NCBI GenBank assembly: GCA_020060625.1
Contig: JAGUZU010000016.1
Coordinates: 62,001 to 126,000 of the forward strand
Length of the DNA: 64,000 nucleotides
Origin: Anaerolineales bacterium
GTDB taxonomy: Bacteria; Chloroflexota; Anaerolineae; Anaerolineales; Villigracilaceae
Direction: 5' to 3'
Shown here piece by piece: positions 7,982 through 15,613 of the stretch (position 1 is the stretch's first letter; the number at the start of each line of letters is the position of its first letter). The notes beneath the pieces were generated by a model. It was not told where the DNA came from and searched no databases. It was given only the letters and a program-made list of their open reading frames with translations. Made by a program: the position numbers and the translations under genes.

Positions 7982-8992
7982 CTAGGGAAGAAGCGCGGGG
8001 TTGACTGAGTCCGCGTAAGAAACATCTACAGTCATCATTCCCTTATCTTTCATCCAGGATAATGCGTCGTTCCATTCTTCTTCGGTGGGGACATCGCCGG
8101 TGGGGAAGGGCGGAACTTTGAACGTTTCCAACAGCGGCGGCGGGACGAGTCCTTTATCGCTCAGGAGCGATGTGTATTTGGTTGGGTCGGAATTGATGAG
8201 ATTCACAGCTTCTTCGATGGCGGCAAGGAATGCCTTCACGGCTTCGGGGTTTGTATCCACTGTATCTTTGCGGAAGGAATAGATGCTGAAGCCGTATTCA
8301 GGATGAAGCGAATCGTCGAGTACATTCACTGCGCCCTGGCTGATGGCAAGCGACGCAAGCGGGTCGGGCAGAACGCCCGCGGCGAGTTCGCCGGAGCCAA
8401 GCAAAGCCATGCGGTCGGGAATTTTTGGCACGGCAATTGTTTTGATTTCATCGGCGCTTAAACCTTCGGCTTGCAGCAATCGCTCAGTGACATATTCGAT
8501 GACAGTCCCTTGCGAGACGCCGATCTCCACGCCTTTGAGTCCTTGCGCATCGGTAATGCCGCTCTTGCCCGAAGCGAGGATAAAGAAATGTCCGTAGCCT
8601 TCCACGGGGCGCAGGGCGTAACGCACGGCTTGCATTTGAATTGCATCTTTATTGAACAGCATCACCGCCAGCGTTTCGTTGATCGTACCATCCGCCTGAC
8701 CGGCTGCAAGCAATTGATCGCGTTCCGGCGCGGAGGCAACAGGGATGAGTTCGACGGTCACGCCGTGTTTGGCAAACAAACCTTCCGCTTCGGCGGCGTA
8801 CATGGGAAGCGTGTCGATGATGGGCAGGACAGCGATCTTTAACGTGCCGACATCTTCAACCGCCGCTTCAGTCTGGACCTCGGAAACTGCTTCGGTTTCT
8901 GCCGCCTCTTCCACCGGGACAGCGGGAGTGCAGGCTGCAAGCAAGAGGCTCGACGCAAGGACGAGTAGGAACATGGGGCGTGCGATTTTCAT
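7982..8992 (-). CDS. ABC transporter substrate-binding lipoprotein (NMT1/THI5/SsuA-like)
   Basis: A 336-residue protein with a lipoprotein signal peptide ending in the lipobox LLAAC (Cys21), then an acidic Glu/Ala/Val-rich linker (about 25-48) and a periplasmic-binding-protein type 2 domain beginning GTLKIAVLPIIDTLPMY. Family members bind sulfonates, thiamine precursors or riboflavin precursors. No riboswitch is visible upstream, only an AGGAG site, so a vitamin cannot be deduced. The gene lies 51 bases after the TetR gene and 69 before the ATPase gene. It is probably anchored on the outer face of the cell membrane. Confidence 0.88.
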   Translation of the reverse strand: MKIARPMFLLVLASSLLLAACTPAVPVEEAAETEAVSEVQTEAAVEDVGTLKIAVLPIIDTLPMYAAEAEGLFAKHGVTVELIPVASAPERDQLLAAGQADGTINETLAVMLFNKDAIQMQAVRYALRPVEGYGHFFILASGKSGITDAQGLKGVEIGVSQGTVIEYVTERLLQAEGLSADEIKTIAVPKIPDRMALLGSGELAAGVLPDPLASLAISQGAVNVLDDSLHPEYGFSIYSFRKDTVDTNPEAVKAFLAAIEEAVNLINSDPTKYTSLLSDKGLVPPPLLETFKVPPFPTGDVPTEEEWNDALSWMKDKGMMTVDVSYADSVNPALLP

Positions 8993-9043
8993 AAAAAACT
9001 CCTTTGATGTGGAAAGTAGAAAGTGGAAAATGGATCGTTGCGA

Positions 9044-9664
9044 TCAATTCTCTTCTTTTGAAATTTTTTCTTCCGGCACGCAGATCGAGCGCGCCAGGAA
9101 TTTGCGCAATGCGGGCAGGGAGTCTTCCAGTGGGGGAGAGCCGGTGTATATCCAGTTGATGACGATCTCGTTCAATGCGCCAATCCAGGCGCGGGCGGCG
9201 ATGTCCGCTTTCAGCGGGGGAATGCTTCCTTCTGCCGCCGCAGTTTCGAGGCGAGATTGGACGAGGCGCGTCAGGCGGTCATTGATGGCGCGGCGGCGCT
9301 CCTCGAAAACGGCTCCCAATCCCACTGCCTGCACGAGGGCGATCTTCGCCAGTCCGCGATATTGACTGAACAAGCCGAGGCTCACGCGCAGGGCGGCATC
9401 CATTTGCTGCAAACCATGTTCTTCGCTTTGCATGGCTTCGGTCAGTTTGCTTTCGAGCAGGTCGGCAAACGTATCGCTCAAAGCAATGAAAATATCCTGC
9501 TTGCTGGGGAAGTAGAAATAAAACGCGCCTTTGGAAGTCCGCGCCTCGCCGACGATGTCGTCCACCTTGGCGTCGTGATAGCCTTTGGTGGCAAACACTT
9601 TCACCGCCGCTTCAAGGATGCGGGTGCGGGTCTCTTGCGTGGATTCTGGGGTATTTTTGTTCAT
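9044..9664 (-). CDS. TetR/AcrR-family transcriptional regulator of the adjacent ABC importer
   Basis: A 206-residue protein with an N-terminal TetR HTH (TRTRILEAAVKVFATKGY, then the recognition region TSKGAFYFYFPSKQDIF at about 44-60) and a divergent C-terminal ligand domain. The ATG at 9664 is used; a further in-frame start would be TTG at 9703. It is the first gene of the unit with the SsuABC-like transporter, so it probably senses the transported molecule. A TetR-type palindrome with a flanking TATAGT box lies about 140 bases upstream (9807-9824), consistent with self-repression. Confidence 0.85.
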   Translation of the reverse strand: MNKNTPESTQETRTRILEAAVKVFATKGYHDAKVDDIVGEARTSKGAFYFYFPSKQDIFIALSDTFADLLESKLTEAMQSEEHGLQQMDAALRVSLGLFSQYRGLAKIALVQAVGLGAVFEERRRAINDRLTRLVQSRLETAAAEGSIPPLKADIAARAWIGALNEIVINWIYTGSPPLEDSLPALRKFLARSICVPEEKISKEEN

Positions 9665-9708
9665 AATCTTATGGGTTGACTGGCGCAACCGTGTCGAAAC
9701 CAAAGGTG

Positions 9709-9729
9709 GGTCACGTTTGTAACGTGACC
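9709..9729. repeat. Short perfect inverted repeat in the tetR leader
   Basis: GGTCACGTT and AACGTGACC separated by TGT form a 9-bp stem with a 3-base loop. The following bases (to about 9750) resemble the kind of G/C-rich dispersed intergenic repeat seen in this phylum, but that is only a resemblance. It lies inside the predicted leader of the TetR transcript. Confidence 0.6.
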
Positions 9730-9806
9730 GCCACGCTGCAAGCGCGCCCTACGGTATTAGCGACAAAATCTTCGCGATTGGCGTAGTTTTCACGGAGTAA
9801 TACTAT

Positions 9807-9824
9807 AGACTGACCAGTCAGTCT
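9807..9824. promoter_or_regulatory. Probable TetR operator overlapping a minus-strand promoter
   Basis: AGACTGAC-CA-GTCAGTCT is an 8-bp-arm inverted repeat, a typical TetR-family operator shape. On the minus strand a TATAGT -10 box (9807-9802) abuts it, so the operator fills the spacer toward the -35 position, where a bound repressor would block RNA polymerase. The position fits control of the TetR-ABC unit. Confidence 0.65.
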
Positions 9825-9911
9825 GGCGGAGCGAAGGATAGCATGGGTAAAAACGGCGGGCAAGGTGACGAATCTCACCATTGTGGATGTGAATCCTCCC
9901 TAAAAAATCCA

Positions 9912-9989
9912 GCTCATGTGTAAAAGTTGCGCAAAACATGCCTGCGCAGCGGACGTTCTCTAACGTCCGCACACAGATTACACATGAGC
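9912..9989. repeat. Nested inverted repeat element
   Basis: An outer 12-bp perfect pair GCTCATGTGTAA (9912-9923) and TTACACATGAGC (9978-9989) encloses an inner 9-bp pair GCGGACGTT (9949-9957) and AACGTCCGC (9962-9970) and a small palindrome TTGCGCAA (9927-9934). It would fold into a long branched hairpin. No open reading frame of note is inside. Could be a decayed miniature mobile element or a structured RNA; nothing decides between them here. Confidence 0.6.
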
Positions 9990-9997
9990 CAAAAATC

Positions 9998-10035
9998 CAC
10001 GAAGTTCACAAATTATCACAAATAAAAACTTCGTG
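9998..10035. repeat. Inverted repeat next to the LLM oxidoreductase 3' end
   Basis: CACGAAGTT (9998-10006) and AACTTCGTG (10027-10035) with an A/T-rich loop. It follows the nested element directly, so the 413-base gene-free stretch 9665-10077 is mostly palindromic sequence. The hairpin could help end transcription from the minus-strand LLM gene. Confidence 0.55.
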
Positions 10036-10077
10036 CGTCTTTGCGCCCTTCGCGGACAATAATGGGCGCGGATTTGT

Positions 10078-11079
10078 TTACGCTTGGGCGAAAGTATCGA
10101 TCAGCAGTTTGAAATTCCCGCCGACGGGATAGAGAATGGGACAGGTACAGCCGCGCTTCTTGTACTCCTCCACCTTGGCTTTCGCCTCGGAGGGCGTGCC
10201 TGAGGCGGTAATCTTATGGACGAGTTCGTCCGGCACGAGGTCTTTTGCCTTCATTACCTGTTCCTTGGTGGCGGGCCAGCCAAGGATGGACTGAATTTTT
10301 TGGATGACATCGCCCGAGACGTTCGATGCTTTGGCGATATGCGGCTGCTGGGCAATGTACTGGCATAACAGCATTTTGGTGTAGTCAATGGCTTTGTCGT
10401 GATCTTCATCCACCGAGCAGACAATCAACTGCGGGCGGTCGAAGTCTTTCAGTTTTCTTCCCGATTTTTTCAACCCCTTTTCCAGCAATTCCATGGCGTT
10501 GTCGTTGTATTCGGGCGCGACACAGTAGTTTAACACCGCGCCGTCGGCGATCTCGCCAGTCAGTTCCATCATTTTGTCGCCAGTCGCGCCGATCATGATC
10601 GGCACGTTGCGTGGTTCGCGGCGACCATAGACCACATCCAGCTCGATGCCGTTCACGTGGATGAACTCGCCGTCGAAGGTCACGCGCTCCATGTTGAGCA
10701 GTTTTTTCAAAACGATCACTGTTTCCTTCATGGCGGTCAGGGGTTTCTTGCGGTCGATGCCCACGTTTGCCGCTAGCGGGTCCCACCAGGCGCCGAGTCC
10801 GCAGATGACGCGGTTTGGGGCGAGGTCATCGAGCGTCAGGAAGGTGGAGGCGAGCAAACCGATGTTGCGGGTCCAGTTGTTGATCACACCCGATCCGACT
10901 TTGATCCTGCTTGTCACCGCCGCGTATGCCGCCATCGGAACAATGGCGTCGCGCACGAGGCGTGATTCTGCCTGCCACACCGCTTCGAAGCCTTTTTCTT
11001 CCGCGTACTTTGCATAATCCAATCCGTCACGCAGGTCGTGCGAATCTTGCAGATAAAGAGCAACACGGTCTTTAGTCAT
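10078..11079 (-). CDS. LLM-class (luciferase-like) F420-dependent oxidoreductase
   Basis: A 333-residue TIM-barrel protein of the bacterial-luciferase superfamily, close in style to F420-dependent methylenetetrahydromethanopterin reductases and glucose-6-phosphate dehydrogenases: start [20 protein letters not shown], core [11 protein letters not shown] (about 30-40) and [14 protein letters not shown] (about 94-107). F420 use is inferred from family and from position, as cofC and cofD lie just upstream on the same strand. Start at 11079 has an AGGAG site seven bases upstream. The substrate is unknown; hydride transfer between F420H2 and an organic substrate is the expected chemistry. Confidence 0.85.
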   Translation of the reverse strand: MTKDRVALYLQDSHDLRDGLDYAKYAEEKGFEAVWQAESRLVRDAIVPMAAYAAVTSRIKVGSGVINNWTRNIGLLASTFLTLDDLAPNRVICGLGAWWDPLAANVGIDRKKPLTAMKETVIVLKKLLNMERVTFDGEFIHVNGIELDVVYGRREPRNVPIMIGATGDKMMELTGEIADGAVLNYCVAPEYNDNAMELLEKGLKKSGRKLKDFDRPQLIVCSVDEDHDKAIDYTKMLLCQYIAQQPHIAKASNVSGDVIQKIQSILGWPATKEQVMKAKDLVPDELVHKITASGTPSEAKAKVEEYKKRGCTCPILYPVGGNFKLLIDTFAQA

Positions 11080-11112
11080 TGCATTCTCCTCGGGTTTTTA
11101 GGATTGTGTAAA

Positions 11113-11148
11113 AAGACCTGACAGGTTTCACAAAACCTGTCAGGTCTT
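11113..11148. repeat. 16-bp inverted repeat between cofC and the LLM gene
   Basis: AAGACCTGACAGGTTT (11113-11128) and its perfect reverse complement (11133-11148) flank the loop CACA. It is long and stable enough to act as a terminator for cofC or as an RNA processing site, and looks like a dispersed intergenic palindrome. Confidence 0.7.
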
Positions 11149-11225
11149 AATGAATACCTTGATAAAAATTTTGCCACAGGTTTCGCAAACTTCATAGGGG
11201 TTGCTTCCCGCGGCAAGATGAATGT

Positions 11226-11834
11226 CTATACTTTCGAGGCTTCCAACTTCCGCACCATCTCCAGGTCTTCGGGCAAATCCAGGTCGAGACCCAGCGACGG
11301 CAGCTCGACGATCTCCAGTTGCGCGCCTGCCTGTCTTGCGCGTTCGCAATGCTTCTCGAAGGAGTCTTCCCCGAATTCATACTCGATCAAGCCAGCCGGA
11401 ACCATCAACAGCGCATTCGTCCCCTTGCGGTGTCTGTCCGGCGCAATGACCACGACGGGCGGTTTCGCCGCGCGGTCAATTAATGCCAGCACATCGTCTG
11501 CCGTCAGCAGGGGAAGGTCTGCGGGCAATATCAGCACACCCTGCGTGGCATGGACTTGCGCGATGACGGTTGCGCGCGTCAACGCTGTATTCAAATGCGG
11601 CTGCCCGTCTTCCTGCACGGTCTTTGCGCCGTAATTACGCGCAATTGTCAACGCGTGCGCGTCCCGGCTGACCACCAGCACTTGATCCAATTCCTTCAAG
11701 GTCGAAAGCGTTTGCAGGGTTCTCTCCAGCAGGTCCTGGTTCAAAACCGCCCGTTCGTCTTCCGTCAACGCTCCAGCCAGACGGGACTTTCCCCGTCGAA
11801 GCGGTTTTACAGGGACAATCGCCCAAAGTGACAT
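11226..11834 (-). CDS. cofC: 2-phospho-L-lactate guanylyltransferase (CofC/FbiD)
   Basis: A 202-residue nucleotidyltransferase that activates the phospholactate or phosphoenolpyruvate unit with GTP in coenzyme F420 synthesis. Family marks: IVPVKPLRRGKSRLAGAL at the N-terminus (nucleotide loop with the KSRL lysine), GVLILPADLPLL (about 98-109) carrying the metal-binding Asp, and APDRHRKGTNALLM (about 128-141). It begins three bases after the cofD stop, so the two are translated together. Whether the substrate is phosphoenolpyruvate, as in the bacterial route, cannot be read here. Confidence 0.9.
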   Translation of the reverse strand: MSLWAIVPVKPLRRGKSRLAGALTEDERAVLNQDLLERTLQTLSTLKELDQVLVVSRDAHALTIARNYGAKTVQEDGQPHLNTALTRATVIAQVHATQGVLILPADLPLLTADDVLALIDRAAKPPVVVIAPDRHRKGTNALLMVPAGLIEYEFGEDSFEKHCERARQAGAQLEIVELPSLGLDLDLPEDLEMVRKLEASKV

Positions 11835-11837
11835 GGT

Positions 11838-12815
11838 TTATAAACTCCCGATAAAGTCTAGCACATCATCCGCCAGTCGGGTTCGATCTGTAAGGTGATT
11901 CATAAGCGTATTCACAACCCGGGTTTCGATGTTCAATTTCTTGATTTGATCTTCCATGTTCAAGTCTGCTTTGTCTAACACGAAACCGGCGAGAATGGTT
12001 CGATAGTGGCTTGCAACCGCCGCCGCTGAAGGCTCGATGCCCAATTCGTCGAACATTTTCGCGGCAGGACCCTTGACCGCCTTCCCTCCGATGATCGGCG
12101 AGACTGCCACCACAGGTTTGGTTCCGCGCCATTCGTTCAATGGAATGACGTTCAGGATCGGGTCCACGCTGACCCAGGGATTCGACGGGCAAATGACAAT
12201 CGCATCCGCCGCCTCGACCGCCTCACGCGCGCCGACAACTGCTTCTGCGCCCGCGACTCCGTCGAACCGAAAACCTTTGACCTTCGGCTCGCACCGCCTG
12301 TGAACAAAATATTCCTGAAACGCCAGTTCACCCTCGTCTGAGACCACTACCGTTCGCACAGGCGCGTCGGACATGGGCAATACTGTATGCTTTATCCCCC
12401 ATGCCTTGCAAAAGTCCTTTGTGATTTGCGATAGTGTTTGTCCTTCCTTTAGTCGTCTTGTCCGTTCGAGATGGGTGGCGATATCCTGATCTCCAAGCCG
12501 AAACCAGGCGGGACCGCCAAGTTTTTCAACATTTGTAATGGCATTCCATGTTTCGCTGACGCGCCCCCAGCCTGTTTCAGGGTTGGCAAGTCCCGCAAGC
12601 GTGTAGCAGACCGTGTCCAGATCGGGGCAAACGTATAAGCCCAAATGCTCAAAATCATCGCCAGTATTGACGATAATCGTCAGGTCTTCCGGCGGCAGGA
12701 TTTGGGCGAGCCCGTGCGCGAGTTTTGCGCCGCCGACCCCGCCGGCAAACGCAACGATTCGGCGGCGAACGGCGGGCGGTGGATGGTTTTTACTATCAGA
12801 ATAACCGGGTGTCAT
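11838..12815 (-). CDS. cofD: 2-phospho-L-lactate transferase (CofD/FbiA)
   Basis: Joins the guanylylated phospho-acid from CofC to the deazaflavin Fo, giving F420-0 or dehydro-F420-0. The 325-residue reading uses the ATG at 12815 (MTPGYSD); a TTG at 12842 is also in frame. Family features: FAGGVGGAKLAHGL (about 23-36), IIVNTGDDFEHLGLYVCPDLDT (from about 46) and ICPSNPWVSVDPIL (about 205-218). The approximately 20 residues before the conserved core are Pro/Lys-rich and poorly conserved. It sits between the nitroreductase and cofC. Confidence 0.92.
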   Translation of the reverse strand: MTPGYSDSKNHPPPAVRRRIVAFAGGVGGAKLAHGLAQILPPEDLTIIVNTGDDFEHLGLYVCPDLDTVCYTLAGLANPETGWGRVSETWNAITNVEKLGGPAWFRLGDQDIATHLERTRRLKEGQTLSQITKDFCKAWGIKHTVLPMSDAPVRTVVVSDEGELAFQEYFVHRRCEPKVKGFRFDGVAGAEAVVGAREAVEAADAIVICPSNPWVSVDPILNVIPLNEWRGTKPVVAVSPIIGGKAVKGPAAKMFDELGIEPSAAAVASHYRTILAGFVLDKADLNMEDQIKKLNIETRVVNTLMNHLTDRTRLADDVLDFIGSL

Positions 12816-12925
12816 GGTAGGCTGGTTCTTCGAATTTCTCAAGTTTGAGCGTTATGCGTTTCGTTTCCTTGCGCGGTCTGCCGTACACGATCCACATAAA
12901 GCGGTTTGCGATTGGTCGTCCACAG

Positions 12926-13528
12926 TCAAATGAATTTCACCACTTCCGCCAATGGTTTTCTTTCCCTCGCCTTTGGCGACTCATCAGGATACCCCAACAA
13001 AAACATGGCTTGCGGTTCCCATGTTCCTGAAATGTTCAACGCCTTTTGCACGATTTCCTGCGCGAAAAGCGGACTGCACACCCAAACCCCGCCAACTCCT
13101 TCCGCGTGGGCGGCGAGGAGCAACAACATGCCTGCGTTTGCAACGGACTGAGCGGCGATGAGATACTCGGCTTTTCTTCGCCGGGTGTCGGGATATTGAT
13201 CCATCTCGCTCATGTCCACGCACAGGACGACAACCGCGGGGGCGCCTTCGATTCGCTCCCGCGAGCGGTTGACTCGTTTTCTAATTTCGTCATGGGGAAG
13301 TTTGTCTTTTTCGAGGTCGCGCTGGAATTCCTCCGCCATTGCGCCGGAGAGATGTTCCTTCCTGCGGGAATTTGTCAACACGACGAAGCGCCAGGGCTGT
13401 CGGTTGTGCGCGGACGGGGCAAATGTGGCGGTGTGGAGAATGTCCCTTATAACGGAATCAGGCACAGGGTCCGGTTTGAAGCGGCGGATGGAGCGTCGCG
13501 TCCGCAGGAAGTTTTGGAGGCTGTCCAC
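12926..13528 (-). CDS. Nitroreductase-family FMN protein, candidate F420-0 maturation reductase (FbiB C-terminal domain-like)
   Basis: A 200-residue flavoprotein: FLRTRRSIRRFKPDPVPD (about 7-24) with the FMN-phosphate arginines, then TFAPSAHNRQPWRFVVLT (about 35-52), and LLLLAAHAEGVGGVWVC. In Mycobacterium FbiB, a nitroreductase domain is fused to the gamma-glutamyl ligase and reduces dehydro-F420-0. Here the domain stands alone, one base after the split-barrel gene stop and upstream of cofD and cofC, so the same role is a good inference. The start is GTG at 13528. No CofE ligase is in the window. A general nitro- or quinone reductase is the alternative. Confidence 0.8.
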   Translation of the reverse strand: MDSLQNFLRTRRSIRRFKPDPVPDSVIRDILHTATFAPSAHNRQPWRFVVLTNSRRKEHLSGAMAEEFQRDLEKDKLPHDEIRKRVNRSRERIEGAPAVVVLCVDMSEMDQYPDTRRRKAEYLIAAQSVANAGMLLLLAAHAEGVGGVWVCSPLFAQEIVQKALNISGTWEPQAMFLLGYPDESPKARERKPLAEVVKFI

Positions 13529-13529
13529 G

Positions 13530-13928
13530 TTAACCGTGCGCGTCTATCTTCTCAGGCAGGATTTTGTAGGTGATGCGTTGTTCGTTTTGCCTGCGATTGT
13601 ATTTTTTATTGCCCGTGTATTTGAAGGAAAGGGCGTCTATGTGATCGTCTGCGCCTTTTGTGGCGGACTCTACGACCCTGCCTTTGATTTGCAAATAGCG
13701 ATAGGGGTTGGCGGGATCGGCGATGCACAGGGCGACGATGGGGCGCGCGCGCATGTTTTTATCTTTGACGCGCCCGACGGCGGTATTGATGAGGATGTGT
13801 TTACCGTCGGTGTTGAACCAGACCGGCGTCACCTGTGGCGAGGCGTCCTTCATGCTGGTGGCGAGATAGGCATACGCTTTTTTATCGTTTGATAACAGGT
13901 CTTGAAATGGCTTGGGTATGTCGTTCAT
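13530..13928 (-). CDS. PPOX-class split-barrel F420-binding protein (FDOR-B-like)
   Basis: A 132-residue pyridoxamine-phosphate-oxidase-like split barrel: PFQDLLSNDKKAYAYLATSM, QVTPVWFNTDGKHILINTA (about 31-49) and RARPIVALCIADPANPYRYL (61-80). Such TIGR03618-type proteins bind F420 in actinobacteria and Chloroflexota and reduce varied substrates, though some bind FMN or haem. It is the first gene of the F420 run and its stop lies one base before the nitroreductase GTG. Start 13928 has a GAGG site. Confidence 0.82.
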   Translation of the reverse strand: MNDIPKPFQDLLSNDKKAYAYLATSMKDASPQVTPVWFNTDGKHILINTAVGRVKDKNMRARPIVALCIADPANPYRYLQIKGRVVESATKGADDHIDALSFKYTGNKKYNRRQNEQRITYKILPEKIDAHG

Positions 13929-14038
13929 GAATCCTCTTTGCTGCCTGCGCTTTACAGTCTAACAGAGCCAAATAAGATTTTTGTTAGAACGACATGCCTC
14001 GAATGCAAGCCGCATTCTTCCGTGAAAATGCGATGTGT

Positions 14039-14788
14039 TTATCTTTGGCAAATCTCATCGGTCAATTGTCTGGTGTCGGTGGGAAAGTACACGGCGTAGA
14101 AATGTAAATAGGACTCCCGCGAGATGCCCTCGATATTCCCGCTTATGGTCAGGGTCGCCGCGTCTTTATCCACTGTTATTTTTCCGGCGCTGTTGATGTC
14201 GCTGCTGCCATCGTGGAAGTATTCCCACACGTGGGTCTTGTCGCTGAACAGGCTTTGAATATCTCCCTGCTGTTCCTTCCCTTGTTTGTAATTGACGGCT
14301 TGCAGGGCATATTCATAACCGTACCCCGAATCTATCAGTGGGATGGATGCGCCCGTGTTCGGGTCGTTGTCCATGTCGATGGCGACGCCCCAGGCAATTT
14401 CAGCAGAACCGTGACCAAGGATGTTTCGGTCGATGCCGATTTCATCGGGAAGCCAGCTCATGGAAAAGACCGCCGTGAGATTGCTCCCTTTGATTCTTGT
14501 GGACACATTCAAAATATCGACGTAACCGGGAAGGGAGCCGTTCGCTGCGCTTTCAACGGTCTCGCCTGGGTGACAGATCGGCAGCGGTGTCGCCGTCGGC
14601 GTGATGGTCGCGGTCCCGATGACCTCCGGGGTGGAGGTGGCTTCTGGCGTGCTGGTTGGGGGTAGGGTGGGGGAACTCGGAGGCGTGTAGCTTGGCACGG
14701 CTGTGGGGAGAGTCGTCTGCCCGCCGCCGCAGCCTGAAATGACCAGGCAGACGATCAAAAATGAAATCGCGCTTCGTTTACTGAGCAT
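14039..14788 (-). CDS. Lipoprotein of unknown function with Thr/Pro-rich linker
   Basis: A 249-residue secreted lipoprotein: signal peptide with lipobox VISGC (Cys about 20), a Thr/Pro/Ser-rich linker (about 25-72), and a beta-rich domain with AIDMDNDPNTGASIPLIDSG near the middle, an Asp-rich loop that could bind calcium. GYEYALQAVNY follows, reminiscent of CBM9/DOMON-like beta-sandwich proteins, but I cannot assign it. The ATG at 14788 gives a normal signal peptide; the longer frame does not. It faces the F420 cluster and hemolysin III genes without obvious functional link. Confidence 0.75.
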   Translation of the reverse strand: MLSKRSAISFLIVCLVISGCGGGQTTLPTAVPSYTPPSSPTLPPTSTPEATSTPEVIGTATITPTATPLPICHPGETVESAANGSLPGYVDILNVSTRIKGSNLTAVFSMSWLPDEIGIDRNILGHGSAEIAWGVAIDMDNDPNTGASIPLIDSGYGYEYALQAVNYKQGKEQQGDIQSLFSDKTHVWEYFHDGSSDINSAGKITVDKDAATLTISGNIEGISRESYLHFYAVYFPTDTRQLTDEICQR

Positions 14789-14846
14789 GCAGGTTCTTGC
14801 CGACCTTGTCTTAAGTTTAACCCAAATCGCCACCTTATCCAATTTT

Positions 14847-14916
14847 CACCGCAGAGAGTCGCGGAGAACGCAGAGAAATTGATGAGAAACTCCGCGACCT
14901 CTGCGTCTCGGCGGTT
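14847..14916. repeat. Imperfect palindromic intergenic element (CGCAGAG family)
   Basis: The left arm starting CACCGCAGAGAGTCGCGGAG pairs imperfectly with the right arm ending CTGCGTCTCGGCGGTT around a short A/T-rich middle. The CGCAGAG/CTCTGCG core is reminiscent of dispersed palindromes in several bacterial phyla. It fills most of the gap 14789-14974. Confidence 0.65.
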
Positions 14917-14974
14917 CAAAATAGTCGAATTCCATATTCCCTTTTTGCAGGTGGCAAATTGCATTAAGTTTAAG

Positions 14975-15613
14975 TTATAGCGCCACTCCCAATACCGCCA
15001 CGAAATGCGCGGCGGCGGCAACCAGGACGAAGATATGCCAGACTTCATGGAAGCCGAACACGCCGGGCTTGAAGTTGAAGATCTTCGTGGCGTATACCAC
15101 CGCGCCGAGCGTGTACACCACACCGCCGATGATAAGCCATGTGAAGACCCATATCGGCAGCGCGGCAAGCATTTCCCCCGCGGCGGCGACGCTGATCCAG
15201 CCCATCAGCACGTAAATGCCCGCGTTCAGCCAGCGCGGCGCGCGAATGTAGAAGATCTTTACGATGATGCCGATTAACGCCAGCGACCAGACGATGGTCA
15301 ACATGCCCCACTTCCAGAAGCCCTCAAAGGCATTGACGCAGAAGGGGGTGTACGTCCCGGCGATCAGGGCGTAAATTGCGGAGTGGTCGATCTTGCGGAA
15401 TACCTCCAGCGCCTTGTCCTTGACGCGCACCATGTGGTATGTGGCGCTTGCGGAGAACATGAAGATCAGGCTCCCGCCGTACACGGCAATCGAGATGATC
15501 TTGGCGGGCGTATCCCAGCCGATGATGAGCAGGGCGATCAAGCCGATGAGGGCAAGCGCCGCGCCGCCCCAATGGGTCAGGCTGTTAACGGGTTCGCGTA
15601 ATTTTTTTAACAT
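14975..15613 (-). CDS. Hemolysin III / YqfA family membrane protein (PAQR-like)
   Basis: A 212-residue protein with seven hydrophobic helices. The zinc-site pattern of the HlyIII/PAQR superfamily is present: SATYH (about 55-59), DHSAIY with His near residue 77, and the C-terminal HEVWHIFVLVAAAAH (about 188-202). Members are implicated in membrane fluidity or lipid homeostasis; the haemolysin name does not show toxicity. It overlaps the upstream methyltransferase gene by 29 bases and uses an AGAAGG site, so the two form an operon. Confidence 0.88.
   Translation of the reverse strand: MLKKLREPVNSLTHWGGAALALIGLIALLIIGWDTPAKIISIAVYGGSLIFMFSASATYHMVRVKDKALEVFRKIDHSAIYALIAGTYTPFCVNAFEGFWKWGMLTIVWSLALIGIIVKIFYIRAPRWLNAGIYVLMGWISVAAAGEMLAALPIWVFTWLIIGGVVYTLGAVVYATKIFNFKPGVFGFHEVWHIFVLVAAAAHFVAVLGVAL

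Noticed and set aside
8993-9043. Thiamine or FMN riboswitch before the NMT1/THI5-like binding protein
   Set aside because: The gap is only 51 bases and none of the conserved TPP or FMN riboswitch stems is seen, including in the tetR leader.
9790-9972. Small minus-strand frame in the palindromic region
   Set aside because: It reads through the operator and nested repeats, has no ribosome site and no family-like sequence.
14975-15613. Hemolysin III as toxin
   Set aside because: The family is a broad PAQR-like membrane group; the name is historical and there is no toxin context.
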